DNA of 64,000 nucleotides, taken from Blasia pusilla (lineage: Eukaryota > Marchantiophyta > Marchantiopsida > Blasiales). The stretch is taken from the NCBI GenBank assembly GCA_050084515.1, contig CM114271.1, forward strand, positions 42,718,001-42,782,000, in the 5' to 3' direction. A model generated the notes under the pieces. That model did not search any database and was not told where the DNA came from. It saw only the letters and a program-made list of their open reading frames with translations. Position 1 is the first letter of the stretch. Every line of letters starts with the position of its first letter. The translations under genes and the position numbers were made by a program. Shown here one piece after another: positions 1-13,700 of the stretch.

Positions 1-3000
1 TTACATTGAAATTGCTATTGTAAGAGCTCAGAATGTCAGAATTGAGCGATTTTGGTTGCGTTGGAAAACTCTCAACGAGCTCTACAAGATGGGATAGAAC
101 AAGCGTGTGGCATCATTCTAGCTAGTATGGACCCAGATGGCTTAATCGACCGGGAAAGCCTTAAAAATACCTCCAAAGTTTTATCAGCGTCAAAGCTCCA
201 CCTAAAATCTGCTCTGAATTAAATTTCCTTCTCCCAAACTGAAATTGTGCCTTCTCTTGCCTCTCTTCTCTCCTCAACCATCAAGAATTTCAAGTGATGT
301 TCTATCGCTCTGATATCATGTGGAAAATTGCTAAAGAAGCATAACTGGTGGGAAACGGCTCCCACACTCACACACCACCATGGAGAACGAAATTTGCAAC
401 GAGAGAATGAGTGGAGGTTGGTCCGCTTCTCAAGTATATAGGATATGTACAAGCAACCCTAACCCTAACCTTAACCATAGTCTCGAGTTAGACTAATTGT
501 GATTAACTAACCCTAGTTAAGATCATCAGGCTTAATTGACTAATCAAGATTAAGCTTCCCTATTTCGTGTGAGTACCATATGTAGCAGTTCAGGTGTCTC
601 ATGAGCTTGACTATGACTCAATCTTCAATAAATTTTTGTAGTCATTTTTTTTAATCTATTTTAGTTGGTGACTCAAACTACTTGTCTCGTGATCTAATTG
701 TTGAAATCATAGCGTAGGTCAGTTAATGCGGGCCAACTATATTTGTGTGTTTTTAGTTCTTGATTATTGTTTATTTTTTTGCTCTCGTCTTTTGTGGGAA
801 GTGCAATTACTATTGTGCACCAATAGGTCCATACATGCATGTTTGTGTATTTCAATGTAATCTTGTTGCTCATGCATATTTTGAATGTCTTTTGCAACAT
901 GTGAAGCAGGACCACATAATATTGAGGACAATATTATGCTTGTTTCAAGGGCAGATTTTATCTATACATCTATAGTGCTGCAATTTACAAACTCTATCGC
1001 ATGGTCGTTTGTTTAAGGCTTTAAATACATGTGATATCTTTGTTCATAAGCCATTGTCTCATAGGTTTTGCCTCAACATCAATGAACAATTCCAAATGGG
1101 CCAAGTTCTTTTTTTTGGCAGGGTTTGCAACTATTGTGCTCTCCATGGCAACCGTGGTGTAGCACAAGTTGCATTTGCAACCATATAGAAAAATTCTTAT
1201 TCATTAATTAGATTATGTTGATAAGTTCATACTCTTTCCTAAGAATTACACTACTGTGTACAAGATTATTGTCTGAAGTTATCTATTCCATGTTGTTACA
1301 GTAAGGAGATTATATTCATGCAACATAGTTAACGACCTTGTATCTACTTAGTTAGATACGCTACTCTAGCTTCTGTACATACGCTAAACTATTAGCCAAC
1401 TTGGCCTCTAACAATTGGATGTTTTGGTAGAGTTTTTTTCCCTTTAAACAAGTGATAGTTATCCTCTAGCACTATTGTTGTATACAAAGGCATTGCGCAA
1501 GGATTAACCTTGACTCCTTTCCAAATAGTTCCCTTGCATTTCACAAATGGGATTTTCCTTTACTGCTGGAAAGTTTTCCATATTTAGATTTGAGACATTA
1601 GTAGATAATACATAAGTGCCCATTTTCTTGACCTCTACTTTGTCGAATGCCAACTTAGCCTATCACCCAAACTTACTACCGGTAAACGGAGATTCTTGTG
1701 TTAATTTTGGGCACTAGATGCTCTGCTACAAACAACAATCATAATTGTTGATGACATTGAACCCATTTACTTAACCTCTATGCGCCTATGCATATATTGG
1801 AAATCTATGAAAAGATAATACCTAGGCACCCTTAAATAGAGTACATATACCTGCTATTTTGAATTCTATATACAAAGAGGTTAACTCGCAAGTTTAGATA
1901 TTCGAGACCCACATTGCATAGGTCATCTAAATGGGTAAACATCCTAAGAATTATTTCAGACCTTAATCCTTGGGTTTATCTTAGCAATGGGGCGCAAGCC
2001 AAGAGCCGTCACAAGTCCATCTTCCCTACTCTCGAGCCAAGAGTGTTTGAGGTCTTGTAGAAAACATGCAACCTTGAAGACATTCACGTCTAGAAGGTTG
2101 GCCAAGAAACGTATGTGTAGGGGATGGCTTAAAATACATGACTTCTTAAGTGCATGGAACCGCCACGTCCAAAATTTCATAAACATGATGGAATGTTGTG
2201 GGTACTGTGGGGTGGTTTCATTTTACAATGGAAAACCCAAAATGAAAATAAAGACAAAAAAGGAATACTCTCCCTATGCCCTATGCAATGGCTACATGAC
2301 ACCTTTCATTATACTAAGGCATCACGAGTTGCTTGAGTGTGTGAAATGCACAACAAATGGCTCAACCATAGAGCATAATGCTTACAAGACTCTTGTGTAC
2401 ATATGAGATATCACTGCAATCAACCCTCTTTATTTGCAACTCTTGTCCATCTTTAACTCTTGAATGTGAATAGAAGTAAAGTACAATGGATTTCACACTG
2501 GATTTTTGGTTAACTCACTTACATATAACCCACTTGTAGGATGGAACACCGAGGATCCTACATCTTTGGACCGCATTTATATATATAGTCAAGTGTAAAA
2601 TATACTTCTTGTTAACCTTCAAGTCAATAAAATTTGGACATTTTAGTTTTCTATCAATATAACATTTTGATAGATGTTATATTTTGGCCAATATAACATC
2701 TATCATAAAGGCTGTTTAAAGGCTGTTTGAGATGAGCTTGACAACTTTGAGAAGCCAATTGACAAACAAAACACCTTGCTATAGACAATGAGTGCCGACC
2801 ATGGTGTAGACGACACTCATATAGAGTCCTTGACAAGTTCACTGAGTCGCCTTAAGAGAGAATATTACGAGTTTCAATAGTTCTTCATTTGAATAGGTTC
2901 TATTTGACTGTGCTCAATTATTGCTACAACTCACCGATCATCACTTTGCTTAACTTCAGCGTGTGTTGTTAAGATATTGGCACTACCATTCTCTCAAATT

Positions 3001-3700
3001 TGGCCCAAGTACCTTGATATGCTAAATGTTCAATTTAGCATATAATGCTATGTGACTAAGACTGCAATTTTAAGACTTTTTCGATCCATGATGTTTTTGC
3101 CTCCATAAATTGTACGATAAATGAAATTGGACATTTCATTTATCGCCGTGTGCCAATTTTGTTTTACTCACTTCGTGTAACTTTATCGAACTTCTACCCA
3201 TACATAGCTAGCATACTCATGCATTTTTACATCTATTGGAGTTACCATACATTTTTACAACTACTTCTTCTTCTTGCACACAATTGATACGTCCATCTTG
3301 GCAGGTCCTATGGAGATTACTCACAAAAAAAAAACACAACTATACTCACCAATCACCAAGAGTTCTCTTTCATTCCTCCATCCCCTACTTCGGCCACTCA
3401 ATATTTTATTTACAACTACTGAATTATTTTATTTACTACATTTTGTCCCCCTATTTGTTACACCCGTCATACACTCCCCCAATTTGTTCCCTCTCCAGTG
3501 TGTTCCCTAATTACTTTCTCTACCATCACCTCTCAAAGAACTGCACGTACACAATAAGATAGACGCAATTTCATAATAAAATACAGCCTAAAAAATAAGT
3601 ATAGAGGCTTAGGTCATTGTGTTTGAAAGTTTAGGAAGGCGTGCAACCAACACTACCACCAAAAAGCCGTGAATTGAGGGACATATTCACAGCACTTGGG
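1..3700. other. AT-rich intergenic DNA, no recognised gene
   Basis: No open frame here resembles a protein I recognise, and no RNA gene was seen. The longest plus-strand frame (1987-2406, 139 codons) shows no domain and no codon pattern like the real exons further on. Near 455-475 there are two perfect CCCTAA units and one imperfect unit, a short telomere-like (telobox) tract. The stretch at 3236-3560 is pyrimidine-rich. It may hold old transposon debris that I could not identify. Confidence 0.5.
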
Positions 3701-3749
3701 GCCTCATTCTTGTTTTCTTTCGAATAATGCGTATCCTAAGCACTCGTTG

Positions 3750-5600
3750 TCAACTTTTTATTCATGAGGAAGCCATGCGCACCTGGTTCTGCCGGTGGCT
3801 GGTAACCGGAATCAAAGCAGTTGGGGAAGAGGGAGCCGGGTGCATGCCAGCATGGCAGCTACAATGACGCCACGTGGGAGGTGGGGAGTTAAAGCTCGAC
3901 ACGCGGTTGGCAGTTCGCTCGCCAAGTGTTGACGCACGGTGGCACGTCCATGGTGAACCCTCCCTCCGACAGGTTCTCCCTATACGTGGCTCCGAGTTCT
4001 GGAGGCGGGCACGTCGGTGGCCGCCGAGATGCCCAGCCAAATCTCTCCCTTTTGAGGGATTCCGTTGCCATGCTATGCTGCCGGTTCCCTTGTCGCTCTC
4101 ATGACGTGGGAGAGTCAATCACAGCCACGCCATCCATGACTTTATCCTCCTTCCTCCTCGCTCTATGCCATCGCAGACATATCCCGTCGTCTCAGGCGAG
4201 CCCATTTCGGCCCAATCACCAGCCGCGAATCCAGTGGTGCCCGCTGGCATGTCTGGTTCTAAAACTCAACCGCATACACTACCACGGAGAGCGAGAAATA
4301 CAGTGACCGTCCGATTGTGGGGGAAATGCTGGAGATCCTGACAGCTCAGATTTGGAAGGTGTTCGTCTAACTCAACTGCGGTCAGTGGGACATAAAGAGA
4401 AGAGAGGACAATAATGATGGTGCATATGGAGAACAAAGAGGATATAATATTCTCCGTGGATAAAAAGGGTCCCCTAAAATAAAAATAGAGAAGGATTTAA
4501 AAAACAAAGGTCAACAAACGGGTGCTGCTAAGGGGGAAGATGCACTTCGATAAAAACGAGTGATGGAAAACCCATCGGAAGTACAAAAGAGGGGGACTCA
4601 AAGAGTCAAAACTTGAAGGCCACAACAGGACCATAAAAGGAAGAAGGGGGCATTCCCCCCCCTAACGACGAAACTCACCAACAAAGCAGAGACAATATCA
4701 AGCAACAACAAGAGAGCTATGACTACTACTAAGTGGGCCTCTAGCGCCGGCGTCTCCCTGCCTGAGCCGCGCAAAATCCCATTAGCCTGGGCACGCGCAA
4801 CGCTATGGAGACCAGCGCCTACAATCTGAATCGCAGTAGCTAAGGACAACCCATTTCTCGAGTGGAGATGATGGGCGATTCCGTGAAGGAACAGTCGAAC
4901 CTCTCCCCATAGCCCCATACATCTCTATGGCCAGGGGATGAAGATGTGTCCCTCGTGTAGTCGATTGTAGATATGTGTCTTCTTCGCCGCCGCCGCCGCC
5001 GCCGCCGCCGCTCTTGTAGCATTCGCCCTTGGGCCACCACTTGGCTCGCATGCTTGCCTCCCGCGTGAGGGATGCGTGACTACCACGTCCGCCACAACCA
5101 CCTCGGCCTCACGTGTCATGTAGAGATCGGCACGAATGAGGGAATCCCGCATGGAGTAGTGCCTCTCTCTGCACATGGAAGCCACTCTCCCGAGCAATCA
5201 TCGAACATGATATCCCGCGACTTTGCATCGTGAGTGGCTATCCTCTCACCCCAATCGACGGCGTGCCAAATGCACACCAAGTGGATCCAGGCTCGCGACA
5301 CTCGCGGTGTGTCGAACCAACCACCGATGGTTGGGGAGGCCCAAAGCGGAACCGCATCATTTGTGGTATAGGTAAGTGGTGCGATCACGGAAAGCTGGAG
5401 AAGGGGCGCCCCTACCCATGAGCTGCCCCTTTCCGGAGCAAGAGCGAACACGGGCCCTAACCTCCATGGGGATATTCCCGTCGGACATAGTGCCTCTAAA
5501 ACTGCCTCAAAGTGGGCTTCCATCAAGGAAGATTGGAGCCCAGGACCGGAGGTAACTAAGGAGGAGAAAGTGGGGAGAACGGCTCGGGCCTCAACTCGAA
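3750..5600. other. Intergenic or decayed repeat DNA of higher GC
   Basis: GC content rises compared with the first 3.7 kb, and several overlapping frames are open on both strands, as expected of GC-rich non-coding DNA. None shows a recognisable domain. ACGT-core motifs of the G-box/ABRE type occur near 3869-3876 and 4100-4110, but no gene start could be attached to them. The 3' side merges into the LINE remnant. Confidence 0.35.
4985..5010. repeat. (CGC)n trinucleotide microsatellite
   Basis: A pure run of about eight CGC/GCC units. It opens frames of poly-Arg or poly-Gly on the minus strand that are not evidence of coding. Confidence 0.9.
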
Positions 5601-7300
5601 GGAATCTCTACAATTTGTGAGTGAAGAGTGAAGTGGGAAAGAGCCATCCTCGACTGGGAGGCGTAGTGTAGAAGGAGCGGTCTATCTCTAACCAAAAATC
5701 GGGAGCAAAGGAGGGTGCCACTATGGCCCAACTCCTAAAAAAGCGGAGGGCGCCACTAACTCGGTCGAGAGAAGACCTACTCCACCAAAAGAAATCGGCC
5801 AAGAGGCCTGTCTCTGAGCTAACTCCCCATGGGGCACTCTAAGGAGCCGGGTCCTAGAAGATCCCCAAACACTGCATGAGCTTCCTATCAAAGGATCTAT
5901 ATAGGGAAGAAAGGTGACTAGATGTCGGGCAGTTCTAGTGAGGTAACCAGGTCTACGAGCAAAACAAGAAGAGAGAATGCCGAAGGCGACTTGAGGGTCA
6001 CCAATCCTCGTAAGATCATCAACGTGGAGAAGATCCTCGGTAAGAGCCGCCATTTAAAGTCGATACAAAGTCCGGCTCCCGAGCGGTACTCCCAAGACTC
6101 GAAGCCCTCCGACAGTCGCAAGAAGCCGTCGGGTAAATGTAGATCATCACGTAGGCCTGATGGAGACCAAGCCTTGCACTTCCCACCTTCACCGCCAGGC
6201 CGACACGTGCCAACCTGTCTTTGAAAAGTGCTCGAATGGAGGGACAACCAGATCTCGGGACCAACAATATGAGTATCATCGCGTGAAGGAACATGCAACT
6301 CGGGAAAGCCTCCACCGTGAGAAAGAACCGCTCGGTAATGAGCCACAAACAAACAACGCGCCACCCAGAGGGTCACCCTGACGCGAGTCCCGTAGCAGAC
6401 TCCAAGACCGTGACCTCCTCCTCGAATCAACCATGGTGGAAATAGAGGGCCAAAGGGGCCCCATAGAAAGCTGCACAAAGGGAATGAGGCTCGCCATGGG
6501 GCCACCAGCGTCCCTCAACTCTGTGAATATAGTAGCCCGAGATCTTGAGTTGAAGGCGTTCTCCACGTCCACTTGGAGAACCACCCTCTGGATGTACATC
6601 TAGACAAGCCCTCAAACCTAAGGCAACCGTCTCACATCCGGTGGCGTGGCAACTCCAAAGCGATGTGGACTCGGATGTGATGGAAAGCCTCACGGAATTG
6701 CAAAGGAGAGTACGACTCACCAACCGCAAGAGCACCTCACCTATGGCAATCGGACGGATACCACCACCCTCCTTTGACAACGCCAAAAGTCGCCCGCCCC
6801 TAATACTTGGGCCATCTTTGTTGGCACTCTCCCCTGAGCTAGGTGAGAGCAACCTGAAGCAACTTCGGAGAAGCCGCTAGCGGTGTCCTCGGAAGGAAAG
6901 CAATCACGAAGGTGTTCGTACATCCTACCAGACAAACCTCCGGCCGCAATCCTCGGAGAACCTCCGAGTGCCCGTGCAAAGAGGGACGGGTCAAGGCATA
7001 TAGCCGTGTCGGGGTGGAAGTCACGTGCAAAAGCTGGAATGTCAACTGGGCGAGGATGTAGCCTCCGGAGGGCATCGATGGTAACGGTGAAGAAGGAGCC
7101 ATGTCCATCGGGCGAAGAGCACGCGGCTCGCCGCGAGTACTCAGGCTCGCCCTGATGTCCTACATCGCCGCAACCTGGCTGCTCCAGGATCGTCCTCCGG
7201 GAAACCAGGTGAACTACTACCCTGGCGAATGCCACAAACTCACTCTGCAGAGACTCCCAATCACCTCCTCGAAAGCGTCTCGGGACGTGCTATAACCTCT
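5600..7300 (-). pseudogene. Non-LTR (LINE-type) retroelement reverse transcriptase, decayed
   Basis: Reading the minus strand from 7300 downwards, pieces of a LINE-type reverse transcriptase appear in order but in different frames. First comes a segment with GGLSGRMYEHLRDCF (about 6,900). Next is the finger motif LALSKEGGGIRPIAIGEV (about 6,760), then the palm block VLQVDVENAFNSRSRATIF (about 6,570) with RQGDPLGGALF (about 6,380). Last are C-terminal pieces such as ARRPGYLTRTARHLV (about 5,950). The K-x-GG-x-RPIA and D-x-x-NAFN-x-x-SR patterns are typical of non-LTR reverse transcriptases. Frame changes and stops make it a pseudogene. No endonuclease domain, poly(A) tail or target-site duplication was identified, so the limits are approximate. 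Confidence 0.75.
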
Positions 7301-7619
7301 CTATGACCGGCCTTCCCTCCCGAGTGTAACGAAGACACCATCGTGGAAGGAGAAGTAGTAGGTACCAAGAGAGCTCATCCATAGGATCAAGGGCGATCCT
7401 AGCGAGGGGAAGGAGGAATGCGTGGCGGAGGTGTCCCGAATAGCATGGGGATCCTATGAAACAACCTCGGGCAGGGAAAACGGGTCTCGAAGAGACCTAT
7501 AATCTTTACACTGGTGGGACCTCAACCACTCCCATGCCTCAAGAGGGGGCGATGATGCGGGAAGCACCGGAGAGCATCCATGGTCGGCGGGAGGGACCAC
7601 CCATCCAAATCTATCAAAG

Positions 7620-7697
7620 TCGGGATGTTTAGCCGCTTAGTGGTTCCGAATTCTGACAGTGAAGAATTCGGGACAACATGGGCATTTAATATCCCGA
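7620..7697. repeat. Imperfect ~35-bp inverted repeat (hairpin)
   Basis: The left arm begins TCGGGATGTTTAG and the right arm ends TTAATATCCCGA. The inner parts, TTCCGAATTCT (7644-7654) and AGAATTCGGGA (from 7663), are near-perfect complements around a loop of about 8 bases. It lies upstream of the minus-strand LINE remnant and could be a tiny foldback or MITE-like insertion. No flanking duplication was confirmed. Confidence 0.6.
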
Positions 7698-7699
7698 CT

Positions 7700-9900
7700 A
7701 GACGACCCACGGGTCCCCCACACGGGAGCCGATGCGGTCGAGGCATGGATGCAACTCACCAAGAAGAGGACATGGCCCCTCCAATAAAATCGTGCGACAA
7801 TCCCCGTCAACAAATCCTATCATCCCCATTCGAACGAGCGGTCTGGCAAACCACTCTCTTCCGCCCACGGTAATGCTCCCTCTAACATAAACTCTCACCT
7901 ACCGACATCACCTAGGACTTCTAGTCCCAACCCCTCCCAAAAATAAACTCATGAATACGTAGAGTTGCTAAGAGTGTGAAAAGATCATGGGCCCCGCAAG
8001 TATCCTGCAGAATAGCTCTTTTAAGCAAAGGACACCACCTGATCAATTGTGTACCTTGTATCTGATTTGATTGATAAAGATCAAGGTACTGATTGGCTCT
8101 TGAAGCATTTGCAGACATTTTATGGAGTGCTTGGCTCATGAGCCGAGCCTGAAGGCCTATCTGCTGCATCCCGATTTCTCCCGCCCCATTGCACCAGTCA
8201 CCATCACATCCTGCACCTCCTTCATTTGCCCTAATTCTTGCAGAAATTTGCTTTGATGTGTTACAGGTATACAGAACATACGATGCAACTATAGCTTGTC
8301 TAAATATTGAAGGCAAATTGGCGAGCTTACCAAACTTTGACGTGCCAAGCTAAAAGGGTACCTCAATTTCTGCACGTGGAGTCGTAGAACCGAATCGATG
8401 CATATTATGTCCTGACTCGACTGCACAACCGATCAGAAATGTGCATGTAGAGGTTCTTTGATGAGATCTACAGACGAATTGATTCCAACATGGACTTAGA
8501 ATAGTTTGTTTATCATACCCACAATTTAGCACATGTTAACTTTCAGGTCTCAGCAGCTTCAATTAAGATAATTTTTATTTTTTGGTAATTGAATCGAAAA
8601 ACGTTTTTTTAATGCTTCTAAAACTTGTTCCTACGGACCAACCCCCCCCAGCTATCCCCGTTTTCTCGTCATTTGTTTGTTCGAGATAAAATAGATGAGA
8701 AGAAAAGTGTATGTACGGGAGGGGTAACAAATACAAACGTGAATCGAACCAAAATGAGAAGCACATACGACAAATACGACAAACAAGAAAGGACTTGTGA
8801 AAGGAGGGGAAGGGTGGGTGAATAGAGGACGTTACCTTGGGAAATTTCTCCAAATGACAATAAGCTAAGTCCTAATATTCACATTTGGAACCCTAATATG
8901 AACCGAATTCTAAAAAGATGAATAAAAATAAAAATACTTCACGCTATGCAGCAAGGTCCGGATCAAAACGAAGCTCTTGTCACGCTCTCCGTTTCGACAT
9001 GTAGCACGTCTCTTTTCGTCCCCTACGCCCTCCGTCCTTCCTCCCGCCGTCCCCGTCCATGCCTCCCGCCGCCCCCGCCCAAAATCGCTGCCTTCACTGC
9101 GGGGGAACGATGACATGGCGTCATGCGGTGCTGCTGCGCAGCGGCGCATAGATTCCCCGGGCTCGATAGGGTCTGATCGGTAATTTCCAAAAACTTGCCG
9201 GTTTTTATTTTTTTACAAAGAAACTGCATTTCCCGGGTGGGGGTTTTCCCGAGCATTTTCTGGTCGGATCGGGAATTCTTAAATTTTAACCGGGTGGCAT
9301 TACAAAGAATGCCGGTTCTAGGCGCCGGTAGCTGCTGCTCTGCACTCGACTCTCACTATGTTTGTTGTTCTAAAGGCAGAGACTCGACTCTCACTATGTT
9401 TGTGAGAGGTGCAAATATAAGGCGTTCCACACACATAAATGTTAACAAAACAAGTCATACATGCATGAAAAGAGAACACGGCACCTTGCAAAATCAAGTA
9501 CCCAGAAAAAATAAATGTCATGGGAGAGTTTCACAGATAGCAAATATAAGACGTTCCACACATAAATGTCCTAACCAAAACAATTTTGTAACTAGCATAT
9601 TAGAGAAACGTATGAAAAGAAAGAAATGTGAACATCTGGTTTCAAAAGTGTGGGAGTACATCCCAAATAACATGAACATGCTGTTCGGGGATCCTTACCA
9701 CGGTGGCAATGATAGAAATTAAAATTCGTAGTCTAACAAGAGTATGGAAATCATTTGAGACACACCGTAAAACTTGTAAGATAAACCCATAAAATCTTTT
9801 TCTATGTCCGCCTCCCATCTATATGCCTATTGAAAACTAAGATTTCAAAATTTGGAAGCAAGTACCGAAGTCAGTTCATGACCCAAGAAATTCATATTCG
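7700..9900. other. Intergenic DNA, short frames only
   Basis: A 131-codon minus-strand frame (8316-7921) and a 175-codon plus-strand frame (9195-9722) are open, but neither shows a recognisable family. The second lies over local sequence duplications, so I do not call it a gene. Nothing else was recognised. Confidence 0.4.
9345..9575 (+). repeat. Local duplicated segments
   Basis: ACTCGACTCTCACTATGTTT occurs twice within about 40 bases (near 9345 and 9382). A second segment, GCAAATATAAGRCGTTCCAC, occurs near 9411 and again near 9539. These are short, diverged direct repeats of unknown origin. Confidence 0.7.
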
Positions 9901-10139
9901 ACTAATGTCCTCTCTCTCATGGACGGTGTACGGAATCCGTTCTTGGACCCTAAAACACTAGTAATCAATCCGGTGGCTAAACATAGAATACCACGATTCC
10001 AGCCGAAACCCCTTCGCAACAACCCCATATCGGGCGATGGATCTTGAGAGCCGAGAGAACGATCCGTCCTAAGGACTAGTGCCTCTATGGGTACGACGGA
10101 GAGAGAGAGGAGGGTTGCCTCAATCAAGGAACTGTTGAG

Positions 10140-10446
10140 GGTGAAGTGTCTATCTCTAACCAAAAATCGGGGAGCAAAGGAGGGGTGCCACTATGGCCCA
10201 ACTCCCTAAAAAACTAACTCGGTCGAGAGAAGTCCACCAAAAGAAATCGGGGGTGTGAGCTAACTCCCCATGGGGAAGACTAGAAGATCCCTCATGAGCT
10301 TCTATCAAAGGATCTATATAGGGAAGAAAGGTGACTAGAGTCCGTGAAGATCGTGAGGTAAAGCAAAATAGGTCTCTGAAGAAGCGAGAATCGTAAAACT
10401 TGAGGGTCACCAATCCTCGTAAGATCATCAACGTGGAGAAGATCAT
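10140..10446 (-). pseudogene. Second fragment of the same LINE-type element
   Basis: This stretch is a shortened, gapped copy of about 5,680-6,040. Shared blocks include TCTATCTCTAACCAAAAATC, GCCACTATGGCCCAACTC, CTAACTCGGTCGAGAGAAG and the terminal CACCAATCCTCGTAAGATCA, in the same order. The minus-strand translation gives matching peptides (for example LVTFLPYIDPLI). It ends only about 260 bases upstream of the pullulanase start codon and so may lie within its promoter region. Confidence 0.8.
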
Positions 10447-10707
10447 CGTAAAAGCAGTGTGCGGCCTCTGCGACGGACGGGGTGAACTCGAGTAGTTAGT
10501 TCATACGTGCATACGGCACGTGGATAGTCTACCAGAAACGAAAGGAACTCGTAGAGGCCGTAATGAAGGCTCTGACTGCGGATTTTAGACCTGTGACTAC
10601 CGGACTAACGCCTCTTTCTTCAGTGTCCGGAGGACGGCGCAGACAGGGGACGCAATAGAATACAATAGAACACTTGAATTGAATCGAGCTGACTCGATTC
10701 GATTTGA

Positions 10708-13700
10708 ATGAAATCCCATCCCCTGGCGATGGCAGGAACGCTGCACGCCTGCGCCGCGAGCTCCTTCCAACGCTGCGTCCAAGGAGCGCGGAGGGTGAGG
10801 GGCAGGGCCACGGCTGTCGGGGTCGGAAGCTTGCCAGGGCAGCGTCTGTGCGGGAATTTGAGAATTGCCAGTGCGGCCATTGCGGGAAATCGATTCGGAG
10901 GGCGCATTTGCGAAAGGGAGCGGCTGCAGCCGATCAATGGCGCCGCAGCACTCATGGCTTCGAGCGCATCAATCCAAGTAGCAGACGAAGCAGGGAATTT
11001 CGAGACGCCGGCGCTGAAAACCGTACGCGTCCACTACAATAGGTTGGTCATAGCGTTCGACAATCGCTTCATGGAAGTGGATTGAATTAATAAAGAAAGA
11101 AAGAAAGACAGCAATGTAGACAGAAAGAGACATGCATATATGTATAAATAATTGCGCGGAGCAGTCATTTTTGAGAGATTCGACTGGAGAGAGATGTTTC
11201 CAGTCAAATTTGGGGTCCGATAATGATGATGAGGAGTAGCGTCCGACATCTCTGCGCAGAATTCGTCTGTACATTCCGTCGCGTTCTAACTGTGCGCACA
11301 AAATTCTTTGGTATTCGTGGCCATTTCGAACAGGAAAGACGGGGAGTACGAGCCGTGGGGACTGCACGTTTGGGGTGACGCTCATGTCTGTACGCCGTGG
11401 GAGGCTCCTCTTCCTCCCACGGGGTCGGATGATTTTGGAATCTTTTGGGAGGTGAAGAGTGTGCGGAATGGCAATGTACATTTTCTCATACATACAGGCA
11501 GAGCTAAGGTTAGTCAAATCGGCGATTTTGGCTACTGGACCTGACAGATGCTTTGCATGCTCTGGGAAATTCTCTTGGACTCGGGGGCAGCAGGATTCCC
11601 GTTCAGAATCCTGGAGTGCAGTCCTGTTCTGGCATCTCAGTTCCAGAGAATTTCCAAAAGCATGCGTTTTCGGAAATTCTTTTGGATCATGCATGACTAG
11701 CCATGCAGTAGGGTCGTGTGTATTTTGCTGAAATGTGGGCAGCTCAGAGCTCTAAACGGTCTTTGAGGTGGTTCTGTGAAGATAATCTCATGAAGAATTG
11801 CGTTCTGTGATGAACTTTTCCTTTAGCTCTTACGGCATGAAATGCGTCTGCAGGAATTCGAGGGTGTACTGGACAGCGGTTCGAATGAAGCAGTGTGGGT
11901 CGTGTCTGAGCATCCCACGGTTTTCACACACAAGCCGGATCTTGCTTCCATTCCTAAGGTGAGTAGGGAGGTTTTCTTTCTTCTCTCGACTCTAGACCAA
12001 CACTAGACACCACTGGGCATTTGGGTGTTGTACTTGGGGAAGCTCACCGCACTTTCCAGCATTATGTTTCACCATAAAGTTGAGTCGTCAGTCATTGTTT
12101 CTTTCAATGACTCCGCGCCCTTGAAATCAACAGGGTGATCTGGGCTTTGCAAGGGGCTTCTGGGTGACCGAAAACTTTATTGCCTGGACTGCCGACACTA
12201 CAGAAGCTTGCATTTACCTCCACGCCAGCAAGGAAGCGAGCCTCAATCTGACAGCCAAGGGTGTTGAAGGTTCGCTTCAAGCCTTCGCGTGTTTGTGTGA
12301 GAGATGATCTTGCAAGTAAATAAATGGCCTGGCAGAAAGGAGAAAATGGAAATTTGGAGAATGGGATCACGAAGGAGTAGTAAACTATTATGTCGTCATC
12401 TCTGTAAACTTGAGCTCAACCTGCCCCTCTGGATTACAAATATCCTTAAGAGTAATTTGCCACCATAGCTTGCACCGTGAAGGTACAAAATTAATGACGA
12501 ATTCCTCAGTTGGGCTCTAAGAAATTTGGAATAATCGAGTTGTACAGTTTCCTGTAGAACTCAGATAGATATTATAGAAAAGATAAATCCTTTCGAAACT
12601 GATGTTAATAGTGTCAATAGGACGCCATGAACGTCACCGAGCGTTTGGAGATCAGTTTCAATTACACATTTAAAAGAAATCAATTCCACATTCACAGGAA
12701 AGAAGCTAGGAGTTTTATGCAACTCTAATTTTTCTTCGTTTGCTTGGTCTTCTTCTTTCTCTGATCTATCAGGCGCAAGCCTAAGTGTTCAATTGGAGGA
12801 GGAGCCTAAAGGATTTCCCACACAGGTAACAACACTCTTCCGGGCATAGTGTGAAGTTAATTCACTCTCAAAATTCGGAGCTGTGCAAATGTATGTTGGC
12901 AGAAATTGTGGCCTGGGAACTAAGAGTCTTGGCCCTTTCTTCCAGGTATTGGAGAAGTTTCCTTATGTGTCAGGCTACAAAGCTCTCCGCCTGCCGCATG
13001 GGACAGACGCAAAGGATCTTGTCAAGTGCCAACTGGCTCTTTCCTCCTGTGATGGTATGTAGTGTATGCGAATCCCTTGCTGTACAATATCTCCTCTTCC
13101 CTTTGGTGGTCGTCGTCTGTTGAATTTAGTAATTGCCAGGAAAAGATGATCACTTTCCCAGTTCTGATGACTATCTGAGATACAATTTGTACTCTCAGAA
13201 AACTTGTAGGCCTGGCTCTTCTTCCGTACTGAGTGATCTGAGAAACAGACAAGGCGAAGTATGCTGGGATATTTTTCCATAATGGTGCTGTGTTCACGGA
13301 TGTGCAGCTGCAGGTTCTCCACTCGATGCCACAGGAGTACAACTTCCTGGTGTTTTGGATGATGTTTTTGCTTATGATGGTCCACTTGGTGCCACTTTCA
13401 CTAAAGATCATGTATCTCTCAGCGTGTGGGCACCCACAGCTCAGGTATGCTCTTTCTGCGTGTAATACATCTCAGGCTCACGTGTAACAAAATTGCGTTC
13501 GTCAAATTTAGTCGGTAATTTTTCTCTATCTGGTGGTAGATGGGAGAATTGTGTAGCTGAAATATGATAAAATCCTCACGTGAAGGAGTTTTGTGAGCTC
13601 AATAACTGCTGCCGACAGTGGGGGATAGTCCAGCCCCAGCGAAATGACATCTCCTACGCAGAATATGGATGTTCCATACTCTAGGAAATGACAACATGAA

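Noticed and set aside
1987-2406. 139-codon open frame on the plus strand
   Set aside because: No family resemblance, and the opposite strand is equally open. Possibly transposon debris, but unsupported.
3762-4306. Overlapping open frames on both strands at 3.8-4.3 kb
   Set aside because: Typical of GC-rich non-coding DNA; no domain and no splice context.
9195-9722. 175-codon open frame on the plus strand
   Set aside because: No recognisable domain, and it covers short duplicated segments; composition looks non-coding.
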